Origin: a candidate division CSSED10-310 bacterium
GTDB lineage: Bacteria > CSSED10-310 > JAFGJC01
DNA length: 64,000 bases
Assembly (NCBI GenBank): GCA_016927905.1
Contig: JAFGLW010000001.1
Location: 359,718 to 423,717 of the forward strand
Direction of reading: 5' to 3'
Position numbers and translations under genes: made by a program. The notes beneath the pieces were generated by a model. It did not search any database and was not told the origin of the DNA. It saw only the letters and a program-made list of their open reading frames with translations. This document shows positions 1 through 8,426 of the stretch, piece after piece; the first letter of the stretch is position 1; each line of letters begins with the position of its first letter.

Positions 1-1
1 G

Positions 2-484
2 CGCAGTTACCTTCTGATTCAGCAACCGGAATCCGGCGACATCAGCTGTTACCGGGGAACATTCTTCCCGTACGGATGGGAAAAAATCGACACGCTCAAG
101 ATTGGTCTTTCGGAAAACTGGGAGCAGGATCTGGATGATGCCAGGCTGGCAAATTCATTGATTCACGGTTATAAGATTCGCGGCGCGGACGAGCTGGATT
201 CCACAATCATCCATTTATACAAATCACTTGGGAAAAAAGCTCTGACCATCAAGACGATCGAACAGCAGGAACTGGCTATCTATTATTTCTCGAGAATAGA
301 AAAAGCCGCGTACCGGAACCTGGTGTTGAACGATCTCGCCACCGCCTATGTCAATCTTGCCCGACTTCATTATGAGCGGGGAAATCGATCGCAGGCGCTC
401 AAACACGTCGCCACGGCAAGAAGATACATTCCGGATTTCCCGGGAGCCGAACAGCTGTTGTCCCGGATTCACCCGTCATTCTGA
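2..484 (+). CDS. C-terminal part of a TPR-containing protein, cut by the window edge
   Basis: The frame is open from base 2 to a stop at 484, so the gene starts left of the window. About 160 residues are visible. The last 70 form two helical repeats of TPR type (ELAIYYFSRIEKAAYRN, then YVNLARLHYERGNRSQALKHVATARRYIPDFPGA split over the repeat), ending in SRIHPSF. The part before is rich in aromatic and charged residues and I do not recognise it. Similar TPR tails end many membrane or sulfatase-like proteins of the kind found at 7-8 kb, but nothing in the visible part proves a function. It converges on the phosphofructokinase gene, leaving 32 bases between stops. Confidence 0.7.
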   Translation, partial: RSYLLIQQPESGDISCYRGTFFPYGWEKIDTLKIGLSENWEQDLDDARLANSLIHGYKIRGADELDSTIIHLYKSLGKKALTIKTIEQQELAIYYFSRIEKAAYRNLVLNDLATAYVNLARLHYERGNRSQALKHVATARRYIPDFPGAEQLLSRIHPSF

Positions 485-516
485 ACGGGATGCCCGGCGG
501 GCGGCAGATCGCTGTT

Positions 517-1854
517 TCATACATTGCCTGCCGATCCGGGGGAAATCATCAGTGGTTGACCCGTGTTTTCAACCACCGCCAGCCATTCTGGACCGTTTGG
601 ATTCAGTGATTTGCGTCTGGATATCGCCAGTTCCATGGGAATATGGACAAATTGACCGTGCCAGGTTCCCACGATTATTTTCGTCCGTCCGGCAAACGCC
701 GCATGAACGGCATTTTCCGACAGTTCGAAACAGAAGATACTGTCATCGGCACTGGCAGTCGTTGCACGGATCAGATAGCTTGGATCGAAGTATTTTATGG
801 TGAATTCCATTCCCGTATCTTTCAGGTAGCTATCGATGCGTTCCTGGAGAAACTTCCCGATATCCGCGAGCCGCTGATTTCCGGACGGATCCGTTCCGAG
901 CTCTTCGGACCGGTCCCGCATCAGGTGCTGTCCAGCCCCCTCTGCAACGACGATCAGCGCATGCTTTCTCTGGTTCAGGCGTTTTTCGAGATGTTGCAGG
1001 AATCCATATTCACCTTCAAGTTCAAACGGCAGCTCGGGAACCAGAACGAAGTTGGCTTCTCCGCTGGCGAGCGCGGCCCGGGCAGCGATATAGCCGGAAT
1101 ACCGCCCCATCAGCTTGACCAACCCGATCCCGTTCGGTGCGCCCCGGGCCTCGGCATGAGCGGCATCAATTACTTCCTTGGCCTTGGCGACGGCGGATGA
1201 AAATCCGAAACTCCGGTCAATGAACGCGATATCGTTATCGATGGTTTTGGGTATTCCGATGATTGCGATATCCATATTCCGTCTACGGGCTTCCGCGCCG
1301 ATCTCGATGGCACCCCGAATCGTACCATCGCCACCGATGGGAAACAGCATATTGATGTTCCGTCGCTGCAAAAAATCAACCATTTCGACGATGTTGTACA
1401 TCCCCCGGGATGATCCCAGAAAGCTCCCTCCCCGATCCGTAATATTCTCCACAACCTCAGGACTCAAAGGCATGGCCGTTCCACCGTGTCGCAGGGTCAT
1501 GCCCCGATAGCCATATCGAATTCCGAATATTTCGGTGACCCGATACCGATAATGGAGCGTCATGACAAGAGAACGGATGACATCATTCAGCCCCGGACAT
1601 AAACCGCCACAGGTCACGATGGCCGCCCGGGAACCCGCCGGATCGAAATACAGCATCTTTCTGGGACCGGCCAGCTCGAAACAGTGCGGTTCCCTGCCCT
1701 CATCCCGGTACTTTTTCCAGACCGACCAGCTGGGATTGACCAACGGTTTATCATCCTCGTCTACAAAATTGGCAATGCAGTCATCGTCCCGTTCGGACAG
1801 CGCCAACGGGGACTCGAACCGGGGATCACCCAAAATTTCCGCTTCGTATTTCAT
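517..1854 (-). CDS. pfkA: ATP-dependent 6-phosphofructokinase, group II (TP0108-like)
   Basis: Phosphorylates fructose 6-phosphate in the cytoplasm, the committed glycolytic step. The protein is 445 residues. It has an N-terminal extension of about 75 residues, then GGLCPG (83-88), the nucleotide loop GGDGT (174-178) and the catalytic loop PKTIDND (202-208), followed by MGRYSGYIA. A Gly after GGD is typical of ATP users, whereas PPi-dependent enzymes have GGDD; with PKTIDND and the FGFSSAV segment this resembles the trypanosome/plant-like ATP-PFK clade rather than the short E. coli type. ATP use is inference from these residues. The gene stands alone, converging on the truncated TPR gene and divergent from the GGDEF gene. 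Confidence 0.88.
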   Translation of the reverse strand: MKYEAEILGDPRFESPLALSERDDDCIANFVDEDDKPLVNPSWSVWKKYRDEGREPHCFELAGPRKMLYFDPAGSRAAIVTCGGLCPGLNDVIRSLVMTLHYRYRVTEIFGIRYGYRGMTLRHGGTAMPLSPEVVENITDRGGSFLGSSRGMYNIVEMVDFLQRRNINMLFPIGGDGTIRGAIEIGAEARRRNMDIAIIGIPKTIDNDIAFIDRSFGFSSAVAKAKEVIDAAHAEARGAPNGIGLVKLMGRYSGYIAARAALASGEANFVLVPELPFELEGEYGFLQHLEKRLNQRKHALIVVAEGAGQHLMRDRSEELGTDPSGNQRLADIGKFLQERIDSYLKDTGMEFTIKYFDPSYLIRATTASADDSIFCFELSENAVHAAFAGRTKIIVGTWHGQFVHIPMELAISRRKSLNPNGPEWLAVVENTGQPLMISPGSAGNV

Positions 1855-1995
1855 GATTCAGGTCCCTTTGCATCCTTTCCAGTCGCCAAAACGAACCCAT
1901 TCTTCAAAATGGTTTCGTCTTTTGAATTTCCCGGATCTCCGCTTCCAATCGCATCCTACCTCAGTTACAATGAACATGGCAATGCAGGAGCTGAA

Positions 1996-3393
1996 ATGCA
2001 ACCGATCAACGTCGTGGTTATCGAAAGTGAAGTGAAAAACAATGGCAAACCCCTGAGCGGCCTGCTGCAGGATCCGGATATCAATATATTCGAATCCACC
2101 GGACCGATCGGCCAGACCGAAGCCATTGTCATTCCATTTCAGGGTCGCAACCGGGTGGATCCGAAAGTTAAATCACACCTGAAACGTTTCGGATACGATA
2201 TTCCGGTCATCGGCATCGAAACCGAAATGCGGGAAATCCGGCAATGGGAAGTGACCGCTCTGGATCTACGATTGTCCGTCGATCTGCCGGAATGTATTGT
2301 CTGTCACATGATCAAGCAAACCGTGCTGAACCGCAGAAGAGAAATCGAGCTGATCCGGTTGCGCACGGACTACCAGGAAAGATCCCGTGAAATCGAATTG
2401 CTGGTCAAACTGGGTATTCAATTCACCGCCACACTGTCACGATACGAATTATTCAACCTGATCATATCCCGCAGCGTGGATATCGTGCCAGCCGAGTTTC
2501 ATCTGCTGATGATCTTATCGGAGAACAAGAACATCGCCTCCCTGGTTTCTTATTTCGGAGTGGACGATAACCGGCCCTTCCTCCCCACCAAACGCCTGAC
2601 TCCAGAAATGAGAGAAACACTTGCACATATGCAGCGCCCGGTTCACGATGTGAAACCATTCCAGCAATCTTCCTTCATCAAAAGCGAAGTTCAGAATCTG
2701 GACAGAGATGTCGCTTCCATGCTGATTGCACCCCTTCTTTCAAAAAGCAAACTCCTGGGCTACATGATCATCGGAAACCGGATTGGCAGAACCGCTTTTT
2801 CAGACAAGGACGCCGATCAGCTCGAAATGCTGACCGATTTCGGCGCAGTCGCGCTCGAGAATGCCATGTTGTATGAAAAGACCGAGCTGCTGGCTCAAAT
2901 TGACGATCTGACTCAAGTGCAGAACTTCACATTCACCCAGAATTTTCTGGAGAAACTGACCGCTGAACAAGCGCCATTCAGCATTCTCTTTCTGGACCTG
3001 GACGGATTCAAGAAAGTGAATCAGAAGTATGGTCACCGAAAAGGCAACGAAGCGCTTCAGCGTGTTTCAACCATTCTGCGCAATCATACCAGCCCCATCG
3101 GCGTCACGTGCCGGTTCGGCGGTGACGAGTTCATGCTGATTCTTCCCGGTAGCAATCTGCAGTCGGCGGTGCGTTTATCCGAGGAGATTCTGATACTGCT
3201 GAAGGCGGAACGATCGCTGCCGGGTATCGAGTTGTCCGGAAGTATCGGAATCGCGGTGTTTCCGGAAGACGGTGAAACGATTCAGGCAATTGTACAGGCC
3301 GCGGATATGGCCATGTACCAAGCGAAATCTCTGGGTCCCGGACATGTGACCTGCTACCGGTTTTTGAATCGTTCGAATGGAGAAATGAAATGA
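1996..3393 (+). CDS. Diguanylate cyclase with N-terminal receiver-like region, GAF and GGDEF domains
   Basis: Predicted to make cyclic di-GMP. I chose ATG 1996 because AGGAG lies 5 bases upstream; the frame is open further 5' but that part overlaps the divergent phosphofructokinase gene. The product is 465 residues. Residues 1-110 look like a degenerate response-regulator receiver (VVVIESE at the first strand, no clear phospho-Asp). A coiled linker around 115-145 leads to a GAF domain of about 150 residues and then a GGDEF domain with an intact RFGGDEF active loop and the DLDGFKKVNQKYGH substrate-binding segment. No RxxD inhibitory site is obvious. The stop overlaps the start of the BamD-like gene (ATGA), so the two are translationally coupled. 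Confidence 0.85.
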   Translation: MQPINVVVIESEVKNNGKPLSGLLQDPDINIFESTGPIGQTEAIVIPFQGRNRVDPKVKSHLKRFGYDIPVIGIETEMREIRQWEVTALDLRLSVDLPECIVCHMIKQTVLNRRREIELIRLRTDYQERSREIELLVKLGIQFTATLSRYELFNLIISRSVDIVPAEFHLLMILSENKNIASLVSYFGVDDNRPFLPTKRLTPEMRETLAHMQRPVHDVKPFQQSSFIKSEVQNLDRDVASMLIAPLLSKSKLLGYMIIGNRIGRTAFSDKDADQLEMLTDFGAVALENAMLYEKTELLAQIDDLTQVQNFTFTQNFLEKLTAEQAPFSILFLDLDGFKKVNQKYGHRKGNEALQRVSTILRNHTSPIGVTCRFGGDEFMLILPGSNLQSAVRLSEEILILLKAERSLPGIELSGSIGIAVFPEDGETIQAIVQAADMAMYQAKSLGPGHVTCYRFLNRSNGEMK

Positions 3394-4124
3394 AATCGCT
3401 ACCGATTCTGGCCCTGACGACGGGAATTACGGTTATCCTGATGTCCGGTTGCAGTCATCATATCATCCTGCTGTCTCCGGAAGATCATTATTTCCTGGGT
3501 AATCATTACCTGGATAAGGGGGAAAATGCCAAAGCAAAAGAGCAGTTCGAATATATCCGGGATCATTACACTCTGAGCGAATTCGGGACCATGAGCCAAT
3601 TCAAGCTCGCGCAAACCCAGTTCCTGCGGAAAAACTACCTGGAAGCCGCGGTTGATTTTGAGATATTTTTGGAGTTTCATCCTGCCCACAAGCTGGCCTC
3701 CTATGCCCAATATCATCTCGCCCTGAGCAAATTCCACAGCATCAGGACACCTGACCGGGATCAAACCATGACCCGTGAAGCCCTGTCGGCATTCAATAAG
3801 TTCCTGCAGCTTTACCCGGATCATCCAAACTTTGATAATGCCTTGAGTTTCAAGCACCGGGTTGAGGATCACCTGTTCAAACATGATCTGGCAGTGGCCA
3901 GAACATATTATCGCCGGCACGCATTCGACTCGACGATCAATCGACTGGAACAGATTCCCCAACTGGCCCACGAACAACTCCTGCGGGCCGAATCCAGTTA
4001 TCTGCTGGGCAGAAGCTATGAACAACTGAACGATAAGGAGCGGGCCTTGGAATACTACCGTTCCGTAAGCGGGGTCAGCAGGTGGGTCGAGAAGGCCCGC
4101 AATCGAATGAAAAATCTGGATTAA
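3390..4124 (+). CDS. BamD-like outer-membrane lipoprotein with TPRs
   Basis: A 244-residue lipoprotein with a signal peptide ending in LMSGC, Cys21 being the predicted lipidated residue. It is followed by TPR-like helical pairs (YFLGNHYLDKGENAKAKEQF; FKLAQTQFLRKNYLEAAVDF; AQYHLALSKF; LLGRSYEQLNDKERALEYY). This matches BamD in length and layout: BamD is the essential lipoprotein of the beta-barrel assembly machine, in the periplasm at the outer membrane. Family membership is well supported. Whether it is the BAM subunit or a TPR relative is inferred, since no bamA lies nearby. Its ATG overlaps the stop of the diguanylate cyclase gene. Confidence 0.75.
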   Translation: MKSLPILALTTGITVILMSGCSHHIILLSPEDHYFLGNHYLDKGENAKAKEQFEYIRDHYTLSEFGTMSQFKLAQTQFLRKNYLEAAVDFEIFLEFHPAHKLASYAQYHLALSKFHSIRTPDRDQTMTREALSAFNKFLQLYPDHPNFDNALSFKHRVEDHLFKHDLAVARTYYRRHAFDSTINRLEQIPQLAHEQLLRAESSYLLGRSYEQLNDKERALEYYRSVSGVSRWVEKARNRMKNLD

Positions 4125-4145
4125 AGCGCATCCCCGATCGTTTTT

Positions 4146-5351
4146 TCAGGAACGCGACTGCTCCATGGATACAATCCGGACCGATTCCCGGGCGATTACA
4201 AGTTCTTCATCCGCCTTGACCACGATCACCGGAATCGGACCCTGGGAGATCAGTCCCGGATTCCGGCGCAGGTTCTTCTCCGGATCCACGACGATACCCA
4301 GGAATTCCAGATTTTGCAGCGATTCCGTCCGGATCAGATAATCGTTCTCACCAATGCCACCGGTGAAGACGAGGATATCCAATCCACCCAGCGCAGCCGT
4401 ATAGGCCCCGATGTATTTTTTCACGCGATATGCGTACATCGTCCGGGCCAGAACCGCTCCTTCTTCACCTTTCCCGGCGGCCTGTTCCAGATCGCGCATA
4501 TCACTTGTGCCCAGCCCGGCGACCCCCAGAACTCCCGAGTGTTTGTTCATCAGATTGTTCACACCTGATAATGATAGATTGTCTTTCTCGATCAGATACG
4601 GAATGATGGCCGGATCCAGATCTCCACAGCGTGTTCCCATCAACAGGCCTTCCAGGGGAGTGAATCCCATGGAGGTGTCAATGCACCGGCCGCCGGATGT
4701 CGCCGTGATCGATGCGCCATTACCGAGATGGCAGGTGATGATTTTCAGTGTTTCGATCGGTTTGCCCAGATATTTCGCCGCTTCATGTGCCGCATAATAG
4801 TGGGATGTTCCGTGAAATCCGTATCTCCGTATCTTGTATTTGTCATAAAGCAGCTTGGGCAGGCCGTATAAAAACACATGCGGTTTCATGGTATGGTGAA
4901 ATGCAGTATCAAATACAACCACCTGGGGAACTTCCGGCAGAAGCTCCTGGCAGACCTTGATCCCGCGGATGTTGGGAGGATTGTGTAAAGGCGCCAGCTC
5001 CGCGCATTTCTCGATTTCCCTCAAAACAACCGATGTCACAATCATCGAACCGGTGAAGTATTCTCCGCCATGCACAACCCTGTGGCCCACCGCCTGGATC
5101 TGGTCCAGATTTTTCAGGATTTCGTACCGGGGATCGGTGATGATTTCCAGTATCCGGGCGATGGCATTGTGTTGATCCAGGAAATTACCGCTCTCCTGAT
5201 GATCATCAACGGCGGCTGTTTTCATTTTGAGACGGGCGAATTTAGTACCGATTTTCTCTGCGATGCCCTTGCACAAAACCTTCTCGTCAGCCATGTCGAA
5301 GACCTGGAATTTAACGGATGAACTCCCGCTGTTGATTACCAGTATGTTCAT
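4146..5351 (-). CDS. ackA: Acetate kinase
   Basis: Interconverts acetyl phosphate plus ADP with acetate plus ATP, the last step of acetate fermentation. The 401-residue length is standard. Visible hallmarks are the N-terminal NSGSSSVKFQVFDM phosphate loop, GHRVVHGG with the substrate Arg, FDTAFHHTM, GFHGTSHYY, HLGNGAS and FTGGIGEN, so all main ASKHA-fold active-site blocks are intact. No phosphotransacetylase gene lies beside it. Instead its ATG overlaps the stop of a degenerate 3-hydroxyacyl-CoA dehydrogenase-like gene, which makes the two an operon. Confidence 0.96.
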   Translation of the reverse strand: MNILVINSGSSSVKFQVFDMADEKVLCKGIAEKIGTKFARLKMKTAAVDDHQESGNFLDQHNAIARILEIITDPRYEILKNLDQIQAVGHRVVHGGEYFTGSMIVTSVVLREIEKCAELAPLHNPPNIRGIKVCQELLPEVPQVVVFDTAFHHTMKPHVFLYGLPKLLYDKYKIRRYGFHGTSHYYAAHEAAKYLGKPIETLKIITCHLGNGASITATSGGRCIDTSMGFTPLEGLLMGTRCGDLDPAIIPYLIEKDNLSLSGVNNLMNKHSGVLGVAGLGTSDMRDLEQAAGKGEEGAVLARTMYAYRVKKYIGAYTAALGGLDILVFTGGIGENDYLIRTESLQNLEFLGIVVDPEKNLRRNPGLISQGPIPVIVVKADEELVIARESVRIVSMEQSRS

Positions 5352-6394
5352 GGCGCTTCTCCAATCTGAGAATTTTCATACAGGTGGATTCCATGCCCGG
5401 TCTTCTTGCCGAGGTACCCCATGCTCACCAGATTCTTAAGACGCGCCTGGGGCCTGAACTGCAGGAGACCGTGAGACAGATGAAGTGATTCCAGAGTCTC
5501 CAGCACGGTGTCCAGCCCATAAGTATCCGCATACTCCAGCGGACCCATTTTCAAGTCCAGGGCCAGTTTCAGCACTTTGTCGATTTCTTTTGCCGTGGCA
5601 ACTCCCTCCGCCCATAAACCGATCGATTCATTGATTAACTGCATGATGATTCGAGTCGATATGGTTCCTGAACTCTCCATGACTTCGATAACTTCCTTCT
5701 TCAGAAATCTGGCAATGGCAAGCATCTTGATCACGGTATCATCCGACGTTTTCCGTCCCCGCATGATCTCGACGATATGCCTTCGGGAAGGCGGGTATGT
5801 CAGGTGAAATCCGATCACCCGGGACGGATTGGTGAAATATTCCGCGAATTGGCTTACCGGGCAGGTGTCGTCATGAAGCGCAACAATGATGTTTTCGGGA
5901 ATGATTCCGTTTATTTCCCTGTATATCCGCTGCCGTTCCTCCCAATGCCCCTGAACCGTATCGAACAGAAGATCGACATCGCTGAGATCCTGAAGATCGG
6001 TTGTCATTTGGATGTGCTGAAGAACAAGAAGTTTTTCCGTTTCCGTCAACTCCCACTTGGTGATCATCCAGTCCATATTCAGTTTGATCATGTCCATGGT
6101 CATCTTCAATTGCTCATCGGATTCACCCACAATGACGACGGATACTCCCTTCTCGGCAAATAACTTGATCAGACCCCTGGAGACAGCCTGGATCCCGTAT
6201 ATCCCCACCTTCTTCAGATCGATCATGTCACCCGCATGGATCTGCTGGACCTGAAGCTTCCGGAAAGGCAGGATGTTTTCGGAGTTGGATTCCAGGAGTC
6301 GGGCCAGCAAATCGGATGGCGAGATGCCCAGATGATCCGAAAGATTCGCCAGCAGATCTGCGGTTTTCCGCGGTACTTCCAGTTCGATTTTCAT
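5348..6394 (-). CDS. 3-hydroxyacyl-CoA dehydrogenase-like protein with degenerate active site and extra N-terminal domain
   Basis: A 348-residue protein whose residues 60-345 follow the layout of 3-hydroxybutyryl-CoA dehydrogenase: a Rossmann domain, then the GFHLTYPPSRRHIVEIMRG segment and the helical C-terminal domain (INESIGLWAEGVATAKEIDKV, MGPLEYADTYGLD). Residues 1-40 form an extra helical piece that resembles a ribbon-helix-helix or CopG-type module. The NAD loop reads GIYGIQAVSRG, so the GxGxxG glycines are largely lost. The catalytic His197 and Glu209 remain, but the Asn usual in GFVVNR is Thr247 (GTISTR). NAD-dependent activity is therefore doubtful and a regulatory role is possible. 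It is coupled to ackA by a 4-base overlap. Confidence 0.75.
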   Translation of the reverse strand: MKIELEVPRKTADLLANLSDHLGISPSDLLARLLESNSENILPFRKLQVQQIHAGDMIDLKKVGIYGIQAVSRGLIKLFAEKGVSVVIVGESDEQLKMTMDMIKLNMDWMITKWELTETEKLLVLQHIQMTTDLQDLSDVDLLFDTVQGHWEERQRIYREINGIIPENIIVALHDDTCPVSQFAEYFTNPSRVIGFHLTYPPSRRHIVEIMRGRKTSDDTVIKMLAIARFLKKEVIEVMESSGTISTRIIMQLINESIGLWAEGVATAKEIDKVLKLALDLKMGPLEYADTYGLDTVLETLESLHLSHGLLQFRPQARLKNLVSMGYLGKKTGHGIHLYENSQIGEAP

Positions 6395-6569
6395 ATGAAC
6401 CCTTCCCTTCCATACAACAGCGCCCTTAATGTAAATCAGGTCAATTAATTAATGTCAACTCCAAATAAACAGAAATTAATTTTTTATTTGATCCTCCCCG
6501 TCAAATGGAATATGATTTTAGTGAAATTGATTTATTCATCGACCATGGATGCAGCCCGGGAGGTTGATT
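6395..6569. other. AT-rich divergent intergenic region
   Basis: The region separates the dehydrogenase-like/ackA pair from the plus-strand gene at 6570 and is clearly richer in A and T than its surroundings. On the minus strand a TTGACA hexamer (6453-6458 complement) could be a -35 box for the dehydrogenase-like/ackA operon, but the matching -10 is poor. A GGGAGG ribosome binding site at 6558-6563 serves the plus-strand gene. No RNA gene was seen. Confidence 0.4.
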
Positions 6570-6962
6570 ATGAGAAATTTGGTTGTTGCCAAAAATCTGG
6601 ACGGCACACTGGTCAAGGGATTTACACGCGATTTCATGCCCCGGCAGGAAATATTCCATATTGTGGATGAACACGATCCCGGCATATGCCAGACGATTTA
6701 TATGTCCAAACTGAAAGCACTCTTCTTCGTCCGCTCAACCCAGGGAAACCGGGACCATGTGGAATCACTGGACGTAAGCAAACGAAAAATGTACGGGAAA
6801 CCGATCCAGGTGGAATTTCTCGACGGGGAGATCATCACGGGTTTTACCCAGGCATACCGACCCAAGGACAAAGCGTTTTTTATGTTTCCGGCTGATGAGA
6901 AATCGAACAATGAACGTATTTACGTCAACCGGGATGCCACCCGCACGATCAAATTTCTGTAG
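6570..6962 (+). CDS. Small conserved protein (DUF6982-like C-terminal motif)
   Basis: A 130-residue soluble protein of unknown function. I start it at ATG 6570, six bases after GGGAGG, rather than at an upstream ATG lacking such a site. The C-terminal half (MYGKPIQVEFLDGE, TGFTQAYRP, FFMFPADEKSNNERIYV) resembles a short conserved module that I recall as DUF6982, common in proteobacterial proteins next to signalling domains; I cannot confirm this here. There is no membrane segment or signal peptide. It stands alone, converging on the sulfatase-like gene with only 9 bases between stops. Confidence 0.7.
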   Translation: MRNLVVAKNLDGTLVKGFTRDFMPRQEIFHIVDEHDPGICQTIYMSKLKALFFVRSTQGNRDHVESLDVSKRKMYGKPIQVEFLDGEIITGFTQAYRPKDKAFFMFPADEKSNNERIYVNRDATRTIKFL

Positions 6963-6971
6963 TTCGAACCG

Positions 6972-8426
6972 TCAATCAATATAACCCAATTGCCTGAGTT
7001 TTTCGCGGTCTTCGCCATCACCGTACGGCATTTCATCGATCTCTGGAATTGATGTCATGGATCGGTACCGATCCAGATGTTCTCCCAGCCTGCCGACGAT
7101 CCGGGGATAGTCTTCCCGGCAATCATGGAGTTCCGCTGGATCAATCGCCAGATCATACAATGCGGCATCTCCGGTTGTTTCGTTGCGTATCAGCTTGAAC
7201 CGGGGATCATAGGCCGCCAGCAAAAGACCCTGACTCAAATGAACACGGGGCAGCGATGGCGCCAGTGCAATGAAATCCGCGCGTGACCTGGGAAGTGCTG
7301 TTCGGACTTGAAAATCCAGATTTTCTCCCGGAAGATCCGGCAGGTACGCCATCGATTGGGTCAAGTTCATCACGGTCGGCATCAGATCATGATGAAACGC
7401 GACGGTTCGTGACAAAAAGCCGGCATGTTTGTCCATGGGATATCGAAGGATCCATGGAACCGATACCGCAGACTCCCACAATCTGTCTCCATGGCCGAAA
7501 AAATAAGTGTGATCGAATCCTTCCCCATGATCGGATGTCAACAGAATCAACGTCCGGTCCATCCTTTTTTGATTGCGGAGCGCTTCGAACACATTGTTGA
7601 GACACCGATCCGTCCTGCATATTTCACCCAGATACCTGCTCTGGTATTTACGAAATGTATCTTGATCGGTTACCGTCGTGGTGGGATCCTTGACTACGAT
7701 ACCGAAATCCTTGTTTTTTATGGCGTTTTCAATGTTTTGCCGGTATGCCTGAACCGTTTGTTGAGTATATGCCATATCCGACTCCATCACATCAACGGCA
7801 TCCAGTATCATTTTTGCATAAATCGACGGGGGCTGATAAGGACTGTGCGGATCGAACAGATGTATCCAGGCGAAAAACGGCCGCTCATCAATGGTCTCAA
7901 CCCATCCGGTAAAAGATGCGACGGTATCTTCGCAATCCCGCTCGACCCGGGTCTCGGACCATTGGTCGTCAAAAACCGCAAATCCCGCATCCAATCCGCT
8001 GACTCTGGCCACCAGGGAATATCCGCTGACGAACGCAGCGGTCCGGTATCCGAAATCAGCCAATATTTTCGACAGCAGGGGATATCGTTCCCGGTATTTC
8101 ATGCCGTTCCGGAAAACGCCGTGTTCCCCGGGTTCGCGTCCGGTCAGCATGGTTGCATGTGACGGTGCGGTTGTGGGAACCGGCGCATAACCTCTGACGA
8201 ACTGAACACCATGACGGATCAGGTTGTCGATCACCGGTGTGTAGACCCGTGGATTTCCGTATCCCCCGATCGCATCCATGCGGCATGTGTCAATGGTGAT
8301 TAGGAGCACATCCGGTTTGAGTTTTTCGAAACCATGCTGCAAACCCTTCAGAAGACCATGGAGAATCCACAGGGGAATCATCAGAAAGATCAGCAGCAGC
8401 AGCCATTTGACGATCCGGTTTGACAC
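6972..8426 (-). CDS. Membrane-anchored sulfatase-like hydrolase of the alkaline phosphatase superfamily
   Basis: 484 residues with an N-terminal membrane anchor (WLLLLIFLMIPLWILHGLL) and a periplasmic catalytic domain. LITIDTCRMDAIGGYG holds the first metal-binding Asp, TSDHGEGF the later Asp/His pair. At the nucleophile position the segment is PTTAPSHATMLTGREP, so the Cys or Ser that sulfatases convert to formylglycine is Thr. That argues for a phosphodiesterase or phosphotransferase using Thr, or an unusual sulfatase. It ends in LRQLGYID, a C-terminal signature shared with many such enzymes and with the protein at 28 kb. It is the last gene of the overlapping secA operon, and its start coincides with the end of the GT-C gene. 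Confidence 0.82.
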   Translation of the reverse strand: MSNRIVKWLLLLIFLMIPLWILHGLLKGLQHGFEKLKPDVLLITIDTCRMDAIGGYGNPRVYTPVIDNLIRHGVQFVRGYAPVPTTAPSHATMLTGREPGEHGVFRNGMKYRERYPLLSKILADFGYRTAAFVSGYSLVARVSGLDAGFAVFDDQWSETRVERDCEDTVASFTGWVETIDERPFFAWIHLFDPHSPYQPPSIYAKMILDAVDVMESDMAYTQQTVQAYRQNIENAIKNKDFGIVVKDPTTTVTDQDTFRKYQSRYLGEICRTDRCLNNVFEALRNQKRMDRTLILLTSDHGEGFDHTYFFGHGDRLWESAVSVPWILRYPMDKHAGFLSRTVAFHHDLMPTVMNLTQSMAYLPDLPGENLDFQVRTALPRSRADFIALAPSLPRVHLSQGLLLAAYDPRFKLIRNETTGDAALYDLAIDPAELHDCREDYPRIVGRLGEHLDRYRSMTSIPEIDEMPYGDGEDREKLRQLGYID

